From Paenibacillus thiaminolyticus (GTDB lineage: Bacteria > Bacillota > Bacilli > Paenibacillales > Paenibacillaceae), in assembly GCF_007066085.1 (NCBI RefSeq), contig NZ_CP041405.1:6479501-6543500 (forward strand): a DNA stretch of 64,000 nt, read 5' to 3'. Below the pieces are notes generated by a model. It saw nothing but the letters and a program-made list of their open reading frames with translations, made no database searches and was not told the origin of the DNA. Numbering within the stretch: the stretch's first letter is position 1; every line of letters begins with the position of its first letter. Made by a program: the position numbers and the translations under genes. Below are positions 25,149 to 33,475 of this stretch, piece after piece.

Positions 25149-26096
25149 ATGGCTTCGATAAGGCAGAACCGCTTGCGGCCGTCTGGCCACGCGGGTTCCT
25201 ACATAGAGGCGATGCATGCGATATTGGCTCAAGCCGGATGGATTGACTATTCTCCGTCGACGCTTGCCGGGATGACGGCGTCCTGCTTCCGCTTCACGGT
25301 CAATCGAAAGCTGACCGGGGAATCGGCGACGGCGTACAATTGGATGGCAGAGCATTTTGTCGCCGGGGATTTCATCGGTATCACGACCAGCCAGCATGCC
25401 GGCTTTTCCTTCGAGGCTACGTTTCCGCTGTACCAGAAGTACGCCGTGTCGCTGCTGATCTCTTCGATTGATAAAGGGAGGGGAGGCGTGTTCTGGAAGG
25501 ATCGCTTCGTGATCGCGACCGGCTATGACGATGCGCGCCGGCTGCTTTATTACGCGGATGGAAGCGGCCGGGAGGAGAGCGTGATGTCCTATGACGAGTT
25601 CGGACGGAACGAATCGCCCTACTGGTATGTGCAGGTTTTTGAAAGCCAAGTCGCCGCCGATCCGATTGACGTCTATAAAGAATCGCTGATTCAGGCGGTA
25701 TTTAAGTGGGAGACGCATGATCCGATGCTCCCGGAACCGGAATATGCCTGCGGCCGCCGCGCCTATGACGCTATCATGGCCGCGCTGCAGAGCGGGGACT
25801 ATTCTCCGGCGGAGGCCTGGAGCGTCTTGCGTGCCTATGCCGGATACAAACGGGATATTGCGCAGTATATGAACGAGCTGCAGACCCTGCTGCCGGATAT
25901 GGATACGATCGCCGCGTACTATTCGGAAGTGTCCCGGATATGGGATGAGGTTATCGGCGCGGGGCGGGGCGCTCTCGGCGAGCAGCTGGCGTTATTCGCT
26001 GAAGCCAAGCTGGCCGAGGAGAACGGAATTCAGGCGATTCGCGCCTTGATGAAGGAGACGATCGAGAACCGGTTCCACGATACGGGATTGCGTTAA
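25149..26096 (+). CDS. BtrH/C39-like fold protein, paralog 2
   Basis: A 315-residue protein starting at ATG 25149 with AAGGAGGGGAGG, only 15 bp after paralog 1. It shares the order STLAGMTASCFRF, DKGRGGVFW, IATGYDDAR, DEFGRNESPYWYVQV and then a C-terminal helical bundle. Unlike paralog 1 it has a cysteine in the GMTASC segment, the position of the nucleophile in C39-like folds. Overall identity looks low, so the duplication is old. A shared transcript with paralog 1 is very likely. Confidence 0.75.
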   Translation: MASIRQNRLRPSGHAGSYIEAMHAILAQAGWIDYSPSTLAGMTASCFRFTVNRKLTGESATAYNWMAEHFVAGDFIGITTSQHAGFSFEATFPLYQKYAVSLLISSIDKGRGGVFWKDRFVIATGYDDARRLLYYADGSGREESVMSYDEFGRNESPYWYVQVFESQVAADPIDVYKESLIQAVFKWETHDPMLPEPEYACGRRAYDAIMAALQSGDYSPAEAWSVLRAYAGYKRDIAQYMNELQTLLPDMDTIAAYYSEVSRIWDEVIGAGRGALGEQLALFAEAKLAEENGIQAIRALMKETIENRFHDTGLR

Positions 26097-26214
26097 TGTA
26101 ACCGTGTGCGGCTGGTGCGCGGTGTGGTATATTTGTGATTAATTACCGATACTGGGTTCGCGATAGGGAGGCTGGTTATCCAAGGAAGCAAGCCAAATCA
26201 AACGTTCCGCCCTG

Positions 26215-27099
26215 ATGTCCGCCTTCCTGCGCGGTCATCACGCCGCGTATGATCATCCCGCAATTTTTCGGGATGAATGGGCTCGCAAGCTGCTGAGTGA
26301 GGAAGAGCTTGCCGAGTTCGAAGCGACGATGGAGAAAGCATTGGAGGCAGCGGTGCCTGACCAGGCCGCGGCCATGCCGGACCGGGCTGCCGCCGTAGCC
26401 TGCATGGTCCGGGATTACTTCCCGACCTCGCTGTTCCTTAGCCGGGCCAAATACGCGGAGCAAATGCTGGAACACGCGATGACCCGGGGAGTCAAGCAAT
26501 ATGTCATTCTGGGTGCAGGAATGGATACGTTTCTGTGGAGGCGGGCGGACCTTGCCGATCGATTGGACGTATTCGAGGTCGACCATCCCGCGACGCAGGC
26601 CTTCAAGCAAGAACGTCTGGCCGGCTTGGGATGGCGCATCCCGCAGAATGCGCGGTTCGTGGCGGTCGATCTGACCCGGCAGCGGCTTGATCAGGCCCTT
26701 CGCTCTGCGGGGTTCGATTCAGGAGCGCCGAGCTTCGTCAGTTGGCTGGGCGTGATCCATTATTTGCCGGAGGACGATGCCTTCGCCACGCTGCGTATGA
26801 TTGCCGGGCTCTGTCCGGAAGGCAGCGAGATCGTATTCGACTATTGGGATACGGAGGCGTTCCTCCCGGATCGGGCCGCCTATCGGGTGAGATGGATGCA
26901 GGAGTTGCTCCGGTATGCCGGGGAGCCAATGCTTACCGGGCTGGATCCGGCTGCCATCGCCGGGCAACTGCGTGAATCCGGCTTGCATGTGCAGGAGCAG
27001 CTGTCTCCGGAGGCGATACAGGAGCGGTACTTCATGAACCGGTCGGACGGCTATTATGCATACGAACACGCTTATTTCGTCCGTGCTGCGGTCTTATAG
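26215..27099 (+). CDS. Leucine carboxyl methyltransferase-family SAM methyltransferase
   Basis: A PF04072-type methyltransferase (PpmP/Omt family) of 294 residues from ATG 26215: YVILGAGMDTFLWR is the SAM-binding glycine loop, VFEVDHPATQAFK the acidic strand, and SFVSWLGVIHYLPEDDAF the post-II region. These enzymes O-methylate polyketide, peptide or unknown acceptors. The reading frame continues upstream to 26176 as LSKEASQIKRSAL, matching the family's conserved N-terminal KASQT-like motif, with AGGGAGG at 26165. The codon at the expected start is TTA, so the true start is unclear. Confidence 0.87.
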   Translation: MSAFLRGHHAAYDHPAIFRDEWARKLLSEEELAEFEATMEKALEAAVPDQAAAMPDRAAAVACMVRDYFPTSLFLSRAKYAEQMLEHAMTRGVKQYVILGAGMDTFLWRRADLADRLDVFEVDHPATQAFKQERLAGLGWRIPQNARFVAVDLTRQRLDQALRSAGFDSGAPSFVSWLGVIHYLPEDDAFATLRMIAGLCPEGSEIVFDYWDTEAFLPDRAAYRVRWMQELLRYAGEPMLTGLDPAAIAGQLRESGLHVQEQLSPEAIQERYFMNRSDGYYAYEHAYFVRAAVL

Positions 27100-27117
27100 C
27101 TTCATTCTACACCGACA

Positions 27118-27158
27118 AGCCCCCATCTGTTCTCCGTTCCGTGGAATAGATGGGGGCT
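27118..27158 (+). terminator. Terminator hairpin of the methyltransferase gene
   Basis: AGCCCCCATCT and AGATGGGGGCT form an 11-bp stem 19 bp after the stop codon. Confidence 0.7.
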
Positions 27159-27295
27159 GATTTGCGTATCTATGTGCAGCAGGGATCAAAAAAACTTCCC
27201 GCCCATGACGAGAAGCAGCATTTGCAATCCACACGAAAATGAAGGAAAATAGAGAATGCCAGAAATTGAAAAACCATCACTTCATCAATTATGTA

Positions 27296-27324
27296 TTGAA
27301 ACTATCACGAAAGTATGATAAACT
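27296..27324 (+). promoter_or_regulatory. Promoter of the sigma factor gene
   Basis: TTGAAA and TAAACT are separated by 17 bp in an AT-rich segment about 110 bp upstream of the start codon. The rest of 27159-27434 shows no gene. Confidence 0.5.
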
Positions 27325-27434
27325 ATCCGTTGCCAATTGTTTATGTGCACATTTAATTTCGATCTTAGCACATTCGGCATATTGTGTCAAGAATAATATA
27401 TACATTCCAGCTAGCGGGTTACAGGGGGGATTGG

Positions 27435-28313
27435 ATGCTTACGAACGATCAACAGGACTACGACCTGATGCTGCCACCCGGGATCAAACTCGATGACCCT
27501 GTGCGCATGTACTTAAAAGAGATAGGGCGCGTACCGCTGCTGTCCGCAGAGGAAGAGATCGAATTGGCCAAGCGGGTCGTCCAGGGAGATGCTGAAGCGA
27601 AGCAAAGACTCGCGGAGGCGAATCTCCGTCTGGTCGTCAGTATTGCAAGACGGTATATCGGGCGCGGCATGATGCTGCTCGATCTGATTCAAGAGGGAAA
27701 TATGGGCCTGATGCGGGCCGTCGACAAGTTCGACTACACGAAGGGCTACAAGTTCAGCACGTATGCGACGTGGTGGATTCGTCAGGCGATTACACGGTCG
27801 ATTGCTGATCAGGCTCGCACGATCCGGGTTCCGGTTCATATGGTTGAGACGATTAACAAGCTCAACCGGATCTCGAAGGAGCTGCTGCAGGAACTCGGCC
27901 GGGAGCCGACGCCGGAAGAGATCGCGGTCAAGATGGAGATAACGCCGGAAAAGGTGCGGGAGATTATGAAGATCGGCCAGGAGCCGGTCTCGATAGAAAC
28001 TCCTGTCGGCGACGAGAACGACTCCAGCCTGGGAGATTTCATCGAGGATCAGGAGGCGCTGGCTCCCGCAGATGCCGCGGCTTACGAGCTGCTGAAGGTC
28101 CAACTGGAGGATGTGCTCGACACGCTGACCGAGCGGGAGCAGAACGTGCTGCGTCTCCGCTTCGGACTGGATGACGGCCGCACCCGGACGCTTGAAGAGG
28201 TAGGCCACGAATTCGGGGTGACCCGCGAGCGCATCCGGCAGATCGAGGCGAAGGCACTCCGCAAATTAAGACATCCGAGCCGCAGCAAACGGTTGAAGGA
28301 TTTTCTCGAATAA
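27435..28313 (+). CDS. Principal-type sigma-70 factor lacking region 1.1
   Basis: A 292-residue RpoD-like sigma factor. Region 1.2 ([20 protein letters not shown]) begins almost at the N-terminus. Region 2 contains [18 protein letters not shown] and the -10 recognition segment [17 protein letters not shown]. Region 3 contains [15 protein letters not shown]. Region 4 contains [19 protein letters not shown]. The acidic region 1.1 of housekeeping sigma-A is missing and the protein is some 70-80 residues short, so it is best seen as a group 2 or alternative primary-like factor. Start at ATG 27435 behind AGGGGGG. The regulon is unknown. Confidence 0.9.
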   Translation: MLTNDQQDYDLMLPPGIKLDDPVRMYLKEIGRVPLLSAEEEIELAKRVVQGDAEAKQRLAEANLRLVVSIARRYIGRGMMLLDLIQEGNMGLMRAVDKFDYTKGYKFSTYATWWIRQAITRSIADQARTIRVPVHMVETINKLNRISKELLQELGREPTPEEIAVKMEITPEKVREIMKIGQEPVSIETPVGDENDSSLGDFIEDQEALAPADAAAYELLKVQLEDVLDTLTEREQNVLRLRFGLDDGRTRTLEEVGHEFGVTRERIRQIEAKALRKLRHPSRSKRLKDFLE

Positions 28314-28365
28314 GCGGGGGCTGGTTGCCGCTATGATGCACTTATAAGATATAATATGCTGCCGA

Positions 28366-28396
28366 GGGGCACGCGTTCGCTGCGCGTGCCCCTTTT
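28366..28396 (+). terminator. Intrinsic terminator of the sigma factor gene
   Basis: A 10-bp stem, GGGGCACGCG with CGCGTGCCCC, followed by TTTT. Confidence 0.85.
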
Positions 28397-28425
28397 GCGT
28401 CTGAGATGTGACACGAAATTTTCAG

Positions 28426-28453
28426 TTGAAGTGCGGATGATTCCAGTTATAAT
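28426..28453 (+). promoter_or_regulatory. Promoter of the FMN-riboswitch transcript
   Basis: TTGAAG and TATAAT are 16 bp apart, about 50 bp before the riboswitch aptamer. Confidence 0.7.
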
Positions 28454-28507
28454 GAAGAACGGGGCATGACTGCCGCAAGGGTCAAGCCTACGACTGATTT
28501 GAATGAG

Positions 28508-28649
28508 GATCTTCAGGGCCAGGTGCAATTCCTGACCGGCGGTAAGGTGCTGTTGTCCAGCCCGAGCCCGCGACTCGCCGCTGTCTTAAGCGGCGACTGA
28601 TTTGGTGCAAAGCCAAAGCCGACGGTATAGTCCGGATGGAAGAAGATCG
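28508..28649 (+). ncRNA. FMN riboswitch (RFN element)
   Basis: Conserved RFN blocks appear in order: the P1 strand GATCTTC, AGGGCCAGGTGCAATTCC, GACCGGCGGTA, AGCCCGCGA, GATTTGGTGCAAAGCC, AAAGCCGACGGTATAGTC, CGGATGGAAGAAGATC closing P1. A variable GC-rich stem (CGCCGCTGTCTTAAGCGGCG) lies in the P3-P4 part. There is no terminator with a T-run before the gene, so control may be at translation: GTGGAGG before ATG 28764 could be sequestered. FMN binding would shut off the downstream transporter. Confidence 0.95.
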
Positions 28650-28763
28650 CTTATCCCGATTCACGTGGTGTATGTTGCATGTCATCTTAACCACATATGA
28701 TCATTGGCGAAGTAAGTCTTCTTAGGCCTAGATCCTGTTCAACGACCGTGGAGGTTATTGAAT

Positions 28764-29687
28764 ATGGACGAAGCATTGCAGCCGGGACATGGTGCTGCCC
28801 GCGCATCTAGAGGGATCTGGTACGTCGTGCTGGGTGCCGCTCTGTGGGGGATCGGACCGGTCTTCCGCACCTTTGTGCTGGATTATTTGACATCCACACA
28901 GATCGTATTAATTGAACATCTTATTTTGCTGCTGTTCGCGGCGCCGGTATTGTGGGTGAACCGTCATGAGCTGAGGAGCATCACCTGGAGGCATCTTGTG
29001 GCGCTGCTCTTCATCTCCTGGGGCGGATCCGTCATCGCTACCATTATGTTCACGGACGCATTCGTGATGGGCAATCCGAACGCGGTGCTTCTGCTGCAGA
29101 AGCTGCAGCCGCTGTTCGCCATCCTGCTGGCGCGAATTCTTCTGCGGGAGAGACTGCCGCGAGGCTTCGGGCTGCTGCTGCTGTTGGCGATAGCCGGCAC
29201 CTATCTGCTCACGTTCGGCTGGACTTTGCCGATCGGGCATGTGGGCGAGGTCATCGGCGTAGGCAGCCTGCTCGCGCTCGGCGCCGCCTTCCTGTGGGGC
29301 GGTTCGACCGTCATGGGGCGGTTGCTGCTGAACGATATGAAGTATGAGACCGTTACGGCGCTCCGGTTCGCGCTTGGCCTGCCGTTATTGTTCGTCATTA
29401 CCTGGAGCGAACATCCGAGCTGGGACATCCCCTCGGGCGAGGCGGGGAAGCTGACCTTCTACATTTTGCTGCAAGTGTTGCTGCCGGGTCTGCTGAGCTT
29501 GCTGCTGTATTACCGCGGCCTGGCCGTCACGAAGGCTTCTTATGCGACGCTCGCGGAACTGTCCTTCCCATTGGTCGGAATGGTGGTGAACTGGCTTGTC
29601 TTTCAGGAGGTCGTGACCGTGGCGCAAGTGGTTGGATTCGCTTTGATCTGGATTGCGCTGTTCTGCGTGGCCCGTCAGCAGGAATAA
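28764..29687 (+). CDS. EamA/DMT-family transporter under FMN riboswitch control
   Basis: A 307-residue membrane protein with ten hydrophobic helices and two EamA halves: LGAALWGIGPVFRTF opens the first, LGAAFLWGGSTVMGRL the second, with the typical SYATLAELSFPLVGM near the end. Start at ATG 28764 with GGAGG nine bases upstream; a TTG at 28758 is too close. Control by an FMN riboswitch makes flavin or flavin-precursor transport the natural role, as for RibN (DMT family) and ImpX-type transporters. The direction and exact substrate are inferred. Confidence 0.9.
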   Translation: MDEALQPGHGAARASRGIWYVVLGAALWGIGPVFRTFVLDYLTSTQIVLIEHLILLLFAAPVLWVNRHELRSITWRHLVALLFISWGGSVIATIMFTDAFVMGNPNAVLLLQKLQPLFAILLARILLRERLPRGFGLLLLLAIAGTYLLTFGWTLPIGHVGEVIGVGSLLALGAAFLWGGSTVMGRLLLNDMKYETVTALRFALGLPLLFVITWSEHPSWDIPSGEAGKLTFYILLQVLLPGLLSLLLYYRGLAVTKASYATLAELSFPLVGMVVNWLVFQEVVTVAQVVGFALIWIALFCVARQQE

Positions 29688-29711
29688 CATCAACATAGAT
29701 TGCCGCGAATA

Positions 29712-29755
29712 GGGGCTGTCTCATAACGCAGTTTTTACTGCAGTGAGACAGCCCC
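29712..29755. repeat. GGGGCTGTCTCA inverted repeat
   Basis: Perfect 12-bp arms GGGGCTGTCTCA and TGAGACAGCCCC, just after the transporter gene. A related hairpin occurs at 55320-55364, also just after a gene and also upstream of a copy of the 480-bp repeat. It could terminate transcription, but no T-run follows. Confidence 0.7.
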
Positions 29756-29899
29756 GGCTTGCTTCTGACAGCTCAACTTGCCGAAAAGGCTGCGCAAATA
29801 CAGTTTTCCCTTGTGACGTTGATTCCGTTACCGAAATTGTTGCAAAACGGCATGAATGTAAGCCATTTCCACGGATTCAAAGCAAAAATCTGCGCAAAT

Positions 29900-30380
29900 C
29901 AGGCTGTTGGAAAACCCCTGTTTTTTTCGGAGGGGTGAGTACCAAACCGAAACTTGGCATTCAGAGCGTCATCGCCTTCCGGAGACATCATAATCTCCTG
30001 GGGTTTTAACGTGTGGAGGGAATTGCTGCTATTTTACAGGAATTTCGGCTCAATGAGTCCACATTTCGAGGAATTGCTGCACAGCTACATCATTTTAGGC
30101 CCTTTTGAGCTAAGTCGAAGAGAAACGGGTGAAATTGCTGCAGTTTTACAGGATTCCCTTTCAGGTGAAGTTGTCCCTATCGAATTGCTGTATTTGTGCA
30201 GGATTTTGCCTACTGAATCAACGTGTCTTGAGAAACCGTGCAGTTTTGAGGACTTCGCCTATCGGATAGACATTTCATTGTGCAGTTTTCAGGCACTTCG
30301 ATCAGATAAAATTTTTCTACTGAGAGACAACTCCTGATGAAGTAGTGCCCAAAAATCCTTTGGACTTTCTCAACAGCCTG
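29900..30380. repeat. Dispersed 480-bp repeat, copy B (complete)
   Basis: Ends are imperfect inverted repeats: CAGGCTGTTGGAAAA at the left, and at the right TTTCTCAACAGCCTG, whose complement is CAGGCTGTTGAGAAA. The body shares long blocks with copies at 15059 and 56014. It holds a 127-codon frame (29954-30337) without a ribosome site. Degenerate modules of the form TTGCTGCA-TTTACAGGATTTC recur inside. It looks like a non-autonomous, MITE-like element. Homology extends left of it into 29755-29899. Confidence 0.85.
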
Positions 30381-30969
30381 ACAATTGCAGGATTCGGATT
30401 CGCTGCTCAACCATCGTCCCACGCTCATCCCGCCTCCCGATTCTCTGTTGTTCCGTCTTGCCCTGCGTTATGACTCGATGCCTATGGGGACAGCTCCTTT
30501 TATTGCTGGAGGGGCTGCTGCGCCTCCTCCAAGTCCTGGATAAAGCTAAGCCGTGCTCTGCTCCTGGCGTGCTCATGCTATGCTCCTGGTGTGCTCATGG
30601 TGTTGGAAATGCATCTGGTGTGCTCCTGGCCAGCGACGACTTTTCTCCTTCATCACCGGAACCAGTCTGTTGGTGGATGGCGGGTGCACTGCGCAATAAT
30701 CGGATCGCGCCAGGCCGGCCGCTTCGCTGAACGCTGCGCTCCTTGAACGGAAGATGAAGCCCGCCAAAAGCAAATATCGCATGCATCGAGCGGGTGTACA
30801 GCCGGGCGGTTGCCCTGAAGCGGCCGCTTGGTTTGCATTTGGCAGTATGTCGTTAATTGTCATCATTTGTCGGTTGTCCAATATGCCGATTCCATTTAAT
30901 ATCAGTACAGGACAGCCATTAGTTGGCATAATCTGCTGAATTATCTCGTTGTAAGGAGCAATGGGCATC
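30381..30969. other. Non-coding region with imperfect short tandem repeats
   Basis: These 589 bp hold no supported gene. At about 30558-30640 an imperfect unit GCTCCTGGTGTGCTCATG recurs three to four times. Frames crossing the region lack ribosome sites and protein-like composition. The last 80 bp are AT-richer and presumably contain the promoter of the next gene. Confidence 0.4.
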
Positions 30970-31362
30970 ATGGCTTTTTGTGCAAAAACATCTATGAGAC
31001 AGTTAAGGCAAGAAAGAAGACGGCAGGGCCTATGCGCACAGTGCGGGGATGCATCTTCCCAGTACTTATGTCAGCGCTGCAAAGCGATGCGGCGTAAGCC
31101 CGAACCGAAGGGGTTCCGGGAGTACCCGATTCAGCGCAAGCTCAAAAGCAGCTTGACGGACAAGCGCCTATACGAGGATATGATCCGGCTGAAGCTGCGG
31201 ACGGCCGATATTGCGCAGTATTGCGGCGTTACTCAGCGTACGGCCGAGAAGTGGGTATTCGAGGGAAGTGTGCCGAACCCGGAACGCGTAGTCAAATTAT
31301 GCGAGCTGATGGGACGGGAAGTCGGCTATTATTATCCCCTGTATAAATGGACGAACAAATAG
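30970..31362 (+). CDS. Zinc-ribbon plus helix-turn-helix protein
   Basis: About 130 residues. A CAQCG and CQRCK pair near residues 22-38 forms a zinc knuckle. A C-terminal helix-turn-helix (LRTADIAQYCGVTQRTAEKWVFEGSVPNPE, shown here by its first part LRTADIAQYCGVTQRTAEKW) resembles Cro/CI-type domains. It is probably a small DNA-binding regulator. ATG 30970 is preferred to ATG 30961, because AAGGAG (30953-30958) is only two bases from the latter. There is no obvious partner gene, and the target is unknown. Confidence 0.82.
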   Translation: MAFCAKTSMRQLRQERRRQGLCAQCGDASSQYLCQRCKAMRRKPEPKGFREYPIQRKLKSSLTDKRLYEDMIRLKLRTADIAQYCGVTQRTAEKWVFEGSVPNPERVVKLCELMGREVGYYYPLYKWTNK

Positions 31363-31382
31363 CATTTACCTGCACGCGAGAA

Positions 31383-31412
31383 GGGCGGAGCCGCATGAAT
31401 GCAGCTCCGCCC
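31383..31412. terminator. Hairpin between convergent genes
   Basis: A 9-bp stem, GGGCGGAGC with GCTCCGCCC. No clear T-run on either side. Confidence 0.5.
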
Positions 31413-31459
31413 GATGCATGACCGGCAGCAGGCGAGGGATGCTCCTGGGCCCCTGCAAG

Positions 31460-31990
31460 CTATTCGCTGAGGAACCGAAGCGAATCGAGCGCCTGCATGA
31501 CGAGGCCGTCCAGCTCGCCTAGATGACGCTCGTCGATAGGATGATTGAACGTCAGCACGATGCGGTGCGTCCCTTCGTCCGCGGCGGCAGAAGCTGTCCC
31601 GGTCCGAGGCTGGACGGGAACCGTTCGTTCCTGCCGCATGATGACCGCATCGCCCCAGATTGCGGCCAACCGTTCATCGATCTCGTCCGCCCGCGCCGTA
31701 TGATCGCCCGCCAGCTCGAAGGACACCTCCAGCCGGGCGCCGGGCTCCTCCCCGACAAGCCGCAGACCCCGCAGCTCGGCAGCGAAATCGGCCAATCCGC
31801 TCGCAAGCGTCAATGCGGCTATGCAGGCCTCTCCAGGCCGCTGCACCCGCATGCGGAATGTCCGTCCGAACCCGGCAAGATCGATCAGATCCTCCCGCCC
31901 GATGACGAGCCATTCTCCTTCCTGATCCAGATCATAGATTTTGCCTTCCAGCACGACCTTCAGATTGTCGAAAATCGTAGGATCAAACAT
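31460..31990 (-). CDS. Hypothetical cytoplasmic protein
   Basis: A 176-residue acidic soluble protein starting at ATG 31990 behind GGAGGAGG. It begins FDPTIFDNLKVVLEGKIYDLD and ends DGLVMQALDSLRFLSE, with a mixed alpha/beta pattern and no membrane segment or metal motif. The N-terminal phrase is typical of uncharacterised Paenibacillus proteins. I cannot assign a function. It is transcribed away from a decayed GntR regulator remnant that lies directly upstream. Confidence 0.78.
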   Translation of the reverse strand: MFDPTIFDNLKVVLEGKIYDLDQEGEWLVIGREDLIDLAGFGRTFRMRVQRPGEACIAALTLASGLADFAAELRGLRLVGEEPGARLEVSFELAGDHTARADEIDERLAAIWGDAVIMRQERTVPVQPRTGTASAAADEGTHRIVLTFNHPIDERHLGELDGLVMQALDSLRFLSE

Positions 31991-31994
31991 GGCC

Positions 31995-32240
31995 AAGCCT
32001 CCTCCGCAACATGCGAATGATGTGTACGATCATAATACAAATTTGCGCCTGCTGCAAAAAAAAGCGGGAGGCTGTCCGTTCGTAGTCGAGATCGTACAGC
32101 TCCTTCATCGGGCGCAGCAGATTCTGCTTCATCATCGTCCCGGCTGCCGCGGCGTCCCTGGCTTCGAGTGCGCCGATAAGGGCGGCATGCCCCCGAACTG
32201 CCGCTTGCTGGAGCCCCGAGGCGGAAGGGCTCTGAACCAC
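31995..32240 (-). pseudogene. FCD-domain remnant of a GntR/FadR-type regulator
   Basis: The frame reads GHAALIGALEARDAAAAGTM and LYDLDYERTASRF, the last helices of an FCD ligand-binding domain (pattern HxALIxALxxRDxxxA). There is no start, no DNA-binding half and no ribosome site. Only about 60 residues of a roughly 230-residue protein survive. Confidence 0.55.
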
Positions 32241-32266
32241 AAAAGCAGCCCTTCACCGGGCTGCTC
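32240..32266 (-). terminator. Intrinsic terminator of coaA
   Basis: Reading leftward, AGCAGCCC and GGGCTGCT form the stem, followed by TTTTG. It lies 35 bp beyond the coaA stop. Confidence 0.8.
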
Positions 32267-32300
32267 TTCGTCTGTCCGGACGGATGTCCGGGAGGCTATG

Positions 32301-33227
32301 TTATTTGCGCAGCAGAATGTCGCGGATTCGATGATCGGCGGCCTTGCTTAAGATGAGCTTGGCACGGAAGCGGGTAGGCAGAATATTTTCGACCAGATTG
32401 ACCTGATTGATATCCCGCCAGATGTTCTTCGCCCGCCGAACCGCCTCTTCCTCGGTCAAGCTGGCATAGCGGTGGAAGTAGGAATCCGGATTCCGAAAGG
32501 CGGTGTCCCGCAGCAGAAGAAAGCGCTCGATATACCATGTCTCCAGGTCATGCTCCCGCGCGTCGACATAGATGGAGAAATCGAAGAAGTCGCTGACGAA
32601 CACGCTCGCTTCCTTGCTGACCTGCAGCACGTTGATTCCTTCGACAATCAGAATATCCGGCTGGCATACGGCAATGCGCTCCTCGGGCACAATGTCATAG
32701 GACAGATGCGAATAGACCGGCGCATGCACTTCGGTCTTCCCAGACTTGATATCCATCAGGAAGCGAAGGAGCTGCTTCGTATCGTAGCTCTCGGGAAATC
32801 CTTTCTTATTCATGATGCCCCGTTCCTCAAGCGTCCGGTTCGGGTACAGGAAGCCGTCCGTCGTCACGATGTCTACGCGGGGGTGTTCTTTATACTGGGA
32901 CAGCAGCGCTTGGAGAAGCCTCGCGGTCGTGCTCTTCCCCGCTGCGACGCTGCCGGCAATCCCGATAATATAAGGTACGTTATCGGTGGCGGTGCCCAGG
33001 AAGGAAGATGACGACGCCTTCAAATGCTGCGCAGCGGTCACATAGATATGAAGGAGCTTCGCCAGCGGAAGATAGACATCCTCCAATTCGTCCAGGGCGA
33101 TACGCTCATTCAATCCCTTCAATTGATTGAACTGCTCGGGGGTAACCGACAGATGGGATTGGCCGTTCAAGCGAGCCCATTCTGACCGCTTCATAGTGAT
33201 ATAGGGACTAGGGTTATACATCGTTCT
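32301..33227 (-). CDS. coaA: Type I pantothenate kinase
   Basis: Phosphorylates pantothenate with ATP, the first step of coenzyme A synthesis. It has 308 residues, normal for type I PanK. The P-loop GSVAAGKS lies near residue 92, with TTDGFLYPN, the [11 protein letters not shown] segment, VEGINVLQ and the RF(R)AKLIL end all conserved. ATG 33227 aligns with the family start and has GAGAGGTAG upstream; a frame extension to 33290 is unsupported. It is monocistronic, with a terminator 35 bp after the stop. Confidence 0.96.
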   Translation of the reverse strand, partial: RTMYNPSPYITMKRSEWARLNGQSHLSVTPEQFNQLKGLNERIALDELEDVYLPLAKLLHIYVTAAQHLKASSSSFLGTATDNVPYIIGIAGSVAAGKSTTARLLQALLSQYKEHPRVDIVTTDGFLYPNRTLEERGIMNKKGFPESYDTKQLLRFLMDIKSGKTEVHAPVYSHLSYDIVPEERIAVCQPDILIVEGINVLQVSKEASVFVSDFFDFSIYVDAREHDLETWYIERFLLLRDTAFRNPDSYFHRYASLTEEEAVRRAKNIWRDINQVNLVENILPTRFRAKLILSKAADHRIRDILLRK

Positions 33228-33368
33228 ACCTCTCGCTCCGATTAATAACTTCAACTGGAATTTAGATAAGATAATAGACTCACATATCATCTTCCAAAAT
33301 GGGCGATCTTGTCAAGTAAGTTCGCCTCTCCGGCTGCCGGGAAGAGTCTGACGGAGGGGCGAAACCGA

Positions 33369-33397
33369 TTGATTTCTTGCTTCGTATGTGCTACATT
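33369..33397 (+). promoter_or_regulatory. Promoter of the Bce-type two-component genes
   Basis: TTGATT and TACATT are separated by 17 bp, about 80 bp before the response-regulator start. Confidence 0.55.
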
Positions 33398-33475
33398 CGG
33401 TTCATTCTTGGTTCGGAGCGAATCGCAAGCGAATGCCCGGCACGGGCCGCGGCACGGAAGGAAGGAGCATTGAAC

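Noticed and set aside
29954..30337. 127-codon open frame in repeat copy B as a protein gene
   Set aside because: It has no ribosome site and starts at TTG inside a dispersed repeat. Changes relative to copy C are mostly amino-acid changing, as expected without protein selection.
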